From assembly GCF_030867095.1 (NCBI RefSeq), contig NC_081831.1, positions 40,795,319 to 40,859,318 on the forward strand: 64,000 nucleotides of DNA, in the 5' to 3' direction. A model generated the notes under the pieces. That model saw nothing but the letters and a program-made list of their open reading frames with translations. It did not search any database and was not told the origin of the DNA. Source of the stretch: Alligator mississippiensis. Lineage: Eukaryota; Chordata; Crocodylia; Alligatoridae. A program made the translations under genes and the position numbers. This document shows positions 60,116 to 64,000 of the stretch, piece after piece; position 1 is the stretch's first letter; the number at the start of each line of letters is the position of its first letter.

Positions 60116-60969
60116 TGTTAGACCTTGACTCCATACAATGCTCAATGACTAGGGAGACAACGGATCAATGCCATCATGCATCACCTGCACACATTGCTCA
60201 TCAACAGCTTTATTCAAAATGGAGACAGCTTTGGACTAGCTCCAACAAACAGGGGAGCTGCAGTGAACATTATTTTTTTTCCATATTTATATACCTTGGT
60301 TTATGCTCATTAACTTTTACCTCACCTTTGTCCCTCCTTTGTTCTACCCTTAGTCATTCACATTTTAAGCTCTGCCTCTGTTTACTGTTTATTTCATTAG
60401 CATTACCTATGCATTTCACTTATTTACATATCTTTTTGCTATAAGTGCATGCTTAAGACCCTGATGCCTCTTCTTCAGTCACTTGGGTGGACTTCAACCA
60501 AAGCCTGGAAGCTTCTGCAGGCTTCTTTACCAATCCCCATTCACCTTTTCGTATATGTTTATCTTGGATTCTATTACCAGTTACATGTTGTCTTTCACAT
60601 TCCAGTCTGGTTTTCAGTACCATGTTGTACCATCTCCACATTCCTAAGACTTCACCTCATTTACAGCATGCAGACTTACACAGACTCACTTGCTGCTTTT
60701 TTCAGAAAATGGTTGACACAGTTATGATGGCTACTTAGCATAAGCATTCATAAGCAAAATCTGCTTTATCTCCTAATGATACATAATGATCTATATATCT
60801 TACAACATTACTATATTGTTAAGAAAATGCTTGCCTAAGTGTCTTGCAATGTTACTTTTAACACACCATTCTGCCTTGTGGTTAGCAGCTCTGGTAGGCC
60901 ACAGATTATAGCCTTTTATTCAGCTGTAAATCCAATGCTCCCCAAGATCCAAATACTGCCACCCTAACA
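60116..60969 (-). mobile_element. Solo LTR of an endogenous retrovirus-like element, minus strand
   Basis: This is a second copy of the LTR at 31022-31778, in the same orientation, with ends TGTTAG and CTAACA. Flanks TTAAC and CTAAC are near-identical 5-bp repeats. On the minus strand a TATA-type box (about 60283-60296) precedes an AATAAA signal (60209-60214). It is about 100 bp longer than the first copy. No internal genes are attached. It is an old solo-LTR fossil. Confidence 0.85.
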
Positions 60970-60974
60970 CTAAC

Positions 60975-61331
60975 TAGTGCTCCTAAACTATTCCCTATAC
61001 TGACTGCTGTTTTACATCATTGCTAGCATGCCATACAGCAATTTCAAATGGAATAAGCTGGAGCAGAGTGGCAATGAACATTATGTAGTCAACCCCCTCT
61101 GCATTGGCTGAAGGTGAAAAGGCTGGGACTGATGTAGGTGTGAGATCTCCTGAAATCATCCTCCCACATGTTATCCTATTGACAAACATATGGCATGCTT
61201 TTGTTCAAGGCCACAGAGGCAGACCACAGTATGAACAAACATCACTTTCTAAAATAAGTGCACCGAGTATTTGAAGAATAAGTTGCTAGTCTAATCATTT
61301 TTCATCCCTTTTCCTTCTCTCAACATGGCAG
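60975..61331. other. End of intron 2
   Basis: No repeat is recognised. The 3' end has a pyrimidine-rich tract (CCCTTTTCCTTCTCTC, 61309-61321 region) and the acceptor GGCAG at 61331 for exon 3. Confidence 0.6.
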
Positions 61332-61453
61332 GCTGTCTCAGAAACATGGTCCAGATATTGCTGATGACAGCAATGACAACATCACCATCTTCACGCGCAT
61401 TCTGGACAGGCTGTTGGATGGGTATGACAACAGACTGAGACCTGGGCTTGGAG
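61332..61453 (+). CDS. GABRA3: GABRA3 exon 3: start of the mature ligand-binding domain
   Basis: The 122-bp exon starts after GGCAG (61330-61331 = AG) and ends at GGAG|GTCAGT. Its first base completes the glycine codon split with exon 2. It encodes [16 protein letters not shown], then [20 protein letters not shown] and PGLG. The [18 protein letters not shown] block is the hallmark start of GABA-A alpha-subunit extracellular domains. DNIT is a conserved N-glycosylation sequon. The LSxKHxPDIxDDS stretch before it identifies alpha-3; alpha-5 has DGLL instead of DRLL. There are no stops or frame errors, and the conserved block is intact, so the gene appears functional. Confidence 0.96.
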
Positions 61454-61836
61454 GTCAGTTTAACTGTGGGGACTTAATTTTTTTTCACTGAATGGATTGA
61501 GGAATAAGTGGCTAAGACTGCTTATTTCCAGTCATAACCAACCTGGCCATCTTGGGAAGACCTGTTCAAGGAACAAAGGAATAATTCATTTTTTTCAAAG
61601 TTCCAGAAATGTGAAGTCTTATAAAATGCCTTTAGCATAAGTATGGCATGATATAATAAGGCAAGGTCATGAGTGAGATAAGGGATATAGCCAGTGAAGA
61701 GGACTGCACTGGTAAGATGACAGTGTTACTTCATAAGGCAAGGATACCTGGACAATTTTTAAGGGGAAAGGAAGATCAGAAGGATATAATTAAGGGTCTC
61801 TACTGCAATTCAAAGCAATAGGTTTCAACTGAAGTG
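61454..61836. other. Start of intron 3, nothing recognised
   Basis: No repeat or exon is recognised between the exon 3 donor and the inserted Penelope-type tail. Confidence 0.5.
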
Positions 61837-61851
61837 CCCCAGAAATGCAGA

Positions 61852-62179
61852 CAAGGTTCTTTGGGTGAATCTGATATCCTTTATTAAACCAACTTAAATA
61901 GTTGGAAAACAATTATTAAGCAAGCTTTTGGGTTCAAAAATCCTTTGTCAGGCTAAGGAAGTTTCAGCAGTTGGTGTGTGCTCTTCCTGGATGGAATGCA
62001 AAGAGGAAGAGTACACACCAACTGCTGAAACTTCCTTAGCCTGACGAAGGGTTTTTGAACCCGAAAGCTTGCTTAATAATTGTTTTCCAACTATTTAAGT
62101 TGGTCTAATAAAGGATATCAGATTCACCCAAAGAACCTTGTCTGCCTATGTCCTTAGACCAACACAGCTACAATCTACA
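61852..62179 (+). mobile_element. Penelope-type 3' tail in inverted-repeat form with a 15-bp target duplication
   Basis: Two arms of about 140 bp (61852 to about 61990, and about 62002-62140) are near-perfect reverse complements around an axis at 61996. The right arm continues to 62179 with CCTTAGACCAACACAGCTAC. The 15-mer CCCCAGAAATGCAGA flanks the insertion on both sides (61837-61851 and 62180-62194), showing a retrotransposition-type target duplication. The right arm carries CTGACGA (62041-62047), a GGGTT/AACCC stem, GAAA (62063-62066) and GTTGGTC (62100-62105), the hammerhead-like layout. The family tail matches that at 53141-53226. Penelope-like elements often carry inverted partial copies at the 5' side. 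No coding sequence is included. Confidence 0.75.
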
Positions 62180-62194
62180 CCCCAGAAATGCAGA

Positions 62195-62385
62195 GAATAG
62201 ACAAGTACATCCTTATCTTACCGCCAGCTTTCCCCATAATATTCAGTACAGGAAGGAGGAGGTGGGAGTGGGGCAGCGATAAATTAGCCTACAACCAGAA
62301 GGCTTGTACCAGGCTCTCACAGGATTGCAGTGGCCTCAATTTCATTCCATAGACTACTGCTTTGGTATTGTTTCTTACAACACCC
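62195..62385. other. Intron 3 sequence, nothing recognised
   Basis: A short unique stretch between two insertions. Confidence 0.5.
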
Positions 62386-62388
62386 ACT

Positions 62389-63040
62389 GGGTGCATCTAC
62401 ACAAGATGCTATGTTGTTGTAACGATAAGTTATGGTGATGTACTTCGTTGCTATGGTGATGTAGGATTGGCTAAATGTAACACTGCTGCTACATCACTGT
62501 AGTGATGAGCTATGTCACCATAGCTTGTCGCTACGGTGACAAAGGGGCAGAAACAACCTGTGCACTGCTGGTACTGCACAGTACCAGTGGGTACTGCACA
62601 GTCATTTAGTATCTGCTAAAGCAAATGCTAAATGACCATTGGTGACGTGTAGGGTTTGCATGCGGGTGCATGTGCACCCCATGAGCATGGTGGTGCACCC
62701 CCTACAAAAAGGTGCCAACACTGCCTCACCTGCAGGGAGTCACCACTCGCCACCCCCCTCCGCCCCCCCACTCCCTCTGGCTGCCACTGCCACTACTGGC
62801 AGTGTCTGCGAGTGGTCGGCGATCACCAGTCGATGCTCACCACCCCTTTCCCCCACTGCCGACAGCGCCGCAGCTGCCTGCAGGAGCTCCACGCTTATCA
62901 TCTCCATGCTCCCACTGCAGCCAGTACCACTGCCACCTGCTGGACCTCGCTGTGCCCCCCCAGCCATCGGGGCACATGGGGCTCATGTAAATAACTGTGC
63001 AATACCAATTGCACAGTCAAGGCCACATGTAGACGGGCCC
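62389..63040. mobile_element. MITE with GGGTGCATCTACAC ends and a 3-bp duplication
   Basis: The ends GGGTGCATCTACACAAG and CCACATGTAGACGGGCCC are inverted repeats. The triplet ACT flanks both sides (62386-62388 and 63041-63043), supporting a PIF/Harbinger-like 3-bp target duplication. The left interior has several ATGGTGATGTA / TACATCAC-type words in both orientations. The right interior is GC-rich and matches the block at 47570-47770 in reverse. It encodes no transposase. Confidence 0.75.
62770..62970 (+). repeat. Dispersed repeat shared with 47570-47770
   Basis: GC-rich interior of the MITE at 62389-63040; see the partner entry for the shared phrases. Confidence 0.7.
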
Positions 63041-63043
63041 ACT

Positions 63044-64000
63044 GAGTCTGAGTTCTGCTGACTAATTTTGTGCAACTCTCAAGCTATCCATTTCTCCTCC
63101 AGTTTGCCCTACTGAAGGATGCTGGGAGTAAGTTAAATCATTGAATTACCCTGCATTCCTTATGGGCACTTGTCCTCGTAAAACCTGGCACTGGGCCATC
63201 TGTGATCTTCCCTAATATCCATTGCTCTTACTTCATTCATTACAGCCACTTCTTCTGGGAGTAGCTTTGTATCAAACAATGCTGAGTCTCTTCTCCACTC
63301 TGCTTTGATCTCTTTGGCCTCCTACTTGGGAACATCAAATTCCCCTTTTCCAATACTGAACCCTAAAATGTCAGCCCCAACTTGCCTCTCCCACCCATGT
63401 GCTGCTATTGCATACCTGTACCCCTCCAAAAGTGCCTCGGCCCCAAGCAGAGATTATCCAAGTACTTTCTGATCAGCTTTTCTACCTTTAAAAACCTGCC
63501 TTATATCCTAGTTCATGTACTCAAGAGCTCATGTACTCCCCTGGAATTAACCACAGTCCTACTAAAAGCTTTGCTTCCTTGGATCTCTTTGACAGTGTAT
63601 CAATTCAAATGAAATGCATCTAAAAGGGGACTTAGGGGACATCTACAGCTCACTCTGGACTCAATAATGAACAAATCCCTAGTGCGAACTATTAACAAGA
63701 GGACTCCCATGGGCCTCAGAGCCTGAGAAGTTAAAATCTTTCTAAACATATCTTTGGTATATTGTTTTAGCTCCTTCAACAAAGTGGTTAATGTAATGAA
63801 TTGCCCTTTCCTGAGCCAGACCCAGCATGTACAATCAAACCCACCCTCACCTCTGCATTCCCCTCACACAGGATTCTGTAATACCTGCACCTGACAGGAG
63901 GTTCTGAGAGAAGTTAAAAGAAAGCTCTTGGCAGCCTAAAGCATGTGCATCTGAATGATGTACCCTCACCACACTCAGCTGAGTTGGTTCAAGTCTTCTG
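63044..64000. other. Intron 3 sequence, nothing recognised
   Basis: No exon, RNA gene or named repeat is seen up to the end of the window. The next GABRA3 exon must lie beyond 64000. Confidence 0.5.

Larger units (their letters stand above)
9537..64000 (+). other. GABRA3: GABRA3 gene, 5' part (exons 1-3 and introns)
   Basis: This is the 5' part of the gene for the GABA-A receptor alpha-3 subunit, a member of the Cys-loop ligand-gated chloride channels of the neuronal plasma membrane. Three exons are seen: a probable UTR exon (9537-9801), the signal-peptide exon (49536-49667) and the first mature-domain exon (61332-61453). Intron 1 is about 39.7 kb and intron 2 about 11.7 kb; intron 3 runs off the window. 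The remaining ligand-binding, transmembrane and loop exons are not in the window. Exons 2 and 3 join in phase with consensus splice sites. The subtype call rests on the residues [13 protein letters not shown] just before the conserved core, which resemble the mammalian alpha-3 stretch LSPKHAPDIPDDS as I recall it and not alpha-1, -2 or -5. Confidence 0.9.

Noticed and set aside
61332-61453. Assignment of the exon to GABRA5 or GABRA2
   Set aside because: GABRA5 has DGLLDGYDN and neither carries the LSxKHxPDIxDDS stretch; both points favour GABRA3.
1-64000. CRISPR arrays, operons, bacterial promoters or phage genes
   Set aside because: Nothing of the kind is present; the tandem repeats found are microsatellites, minisatellites and transposon parts of a vertebrate genome.

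Overview
This is vertebrate nuclear DNA, not microbial. It has long introns with GT-AG splice sites, simple-sequence tracts and a heavy load of decayed transposons. The mix of a CR1 LINE, Tx1-clade LINEs, a Penelope-like element, hAT elements with TAGGG(C/G)TGTGC ends and small elements ending in GGGTGCATCTACAC points to a sauropsid. A crocodilian is my best guess and a turtle is possible; this rests on memory of repeat families, not on a search.

The one host gene I can support is GABRA3 on the plus strand, encoding the alpha-3 subunit of the GABA-A receptor chloride channel. Three pieces are seen. A probable 5'-UTR exon lies at about 9537-9801, directly behind a long CT tract. Coding exon 2 (49536-49667, start codon at 49579) encodes the signal peptide. 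Coding exon 3 (61332-61453) encodes the start of the mature ligand-binding domain. Exons 2 and 3 join in phase (GG|G). The rest of the gene lies beyond 64000.

Region by region: 1-9484 is upstream flank with two small DNA transposons and no supported gene. Intron 1 (9802-49535) holds a 583-bp near-perfect palindrome (10052-10634), a composite element with an LTR-like fossil (15841-18246), a 3.15-kb hAT element with an 8-bp target duplication (19721-22872), a related inverted-repeat block (about 23260-24340), a solo LTR (31022-31778) and two Tx1-clade LINEs lying head to tail (32259-47088). Intron 2 (49668-61331) holds a 5'-truncated CR1 LINE, a Penelope-like 3' end split by a hAT insertion, a cluster of nested MITEs and a second solo LTR. 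Intron 3 (from 61454) holds a Penelope-like 3' end in an inverted-repeat arrangement, flanked by a 15-bp duplication, and another MITE.

The most interesting signals are: the Tx1 tandem with a shared CARGAGCTT motif at each boundary; three Penelope-type tails that keep the CTGAnGA / stem / GAAA / GTC layout of a hammerhead ribozyme; the large palindrome just downstream of the probable GABRA3 promoter; and a GABRA3 N-terminus that appears shorter than the mammalian one. Apart from GABRA3 nothing here looks like a functioning gene; almost all other open reading frames are chance or lie in dead transposons.
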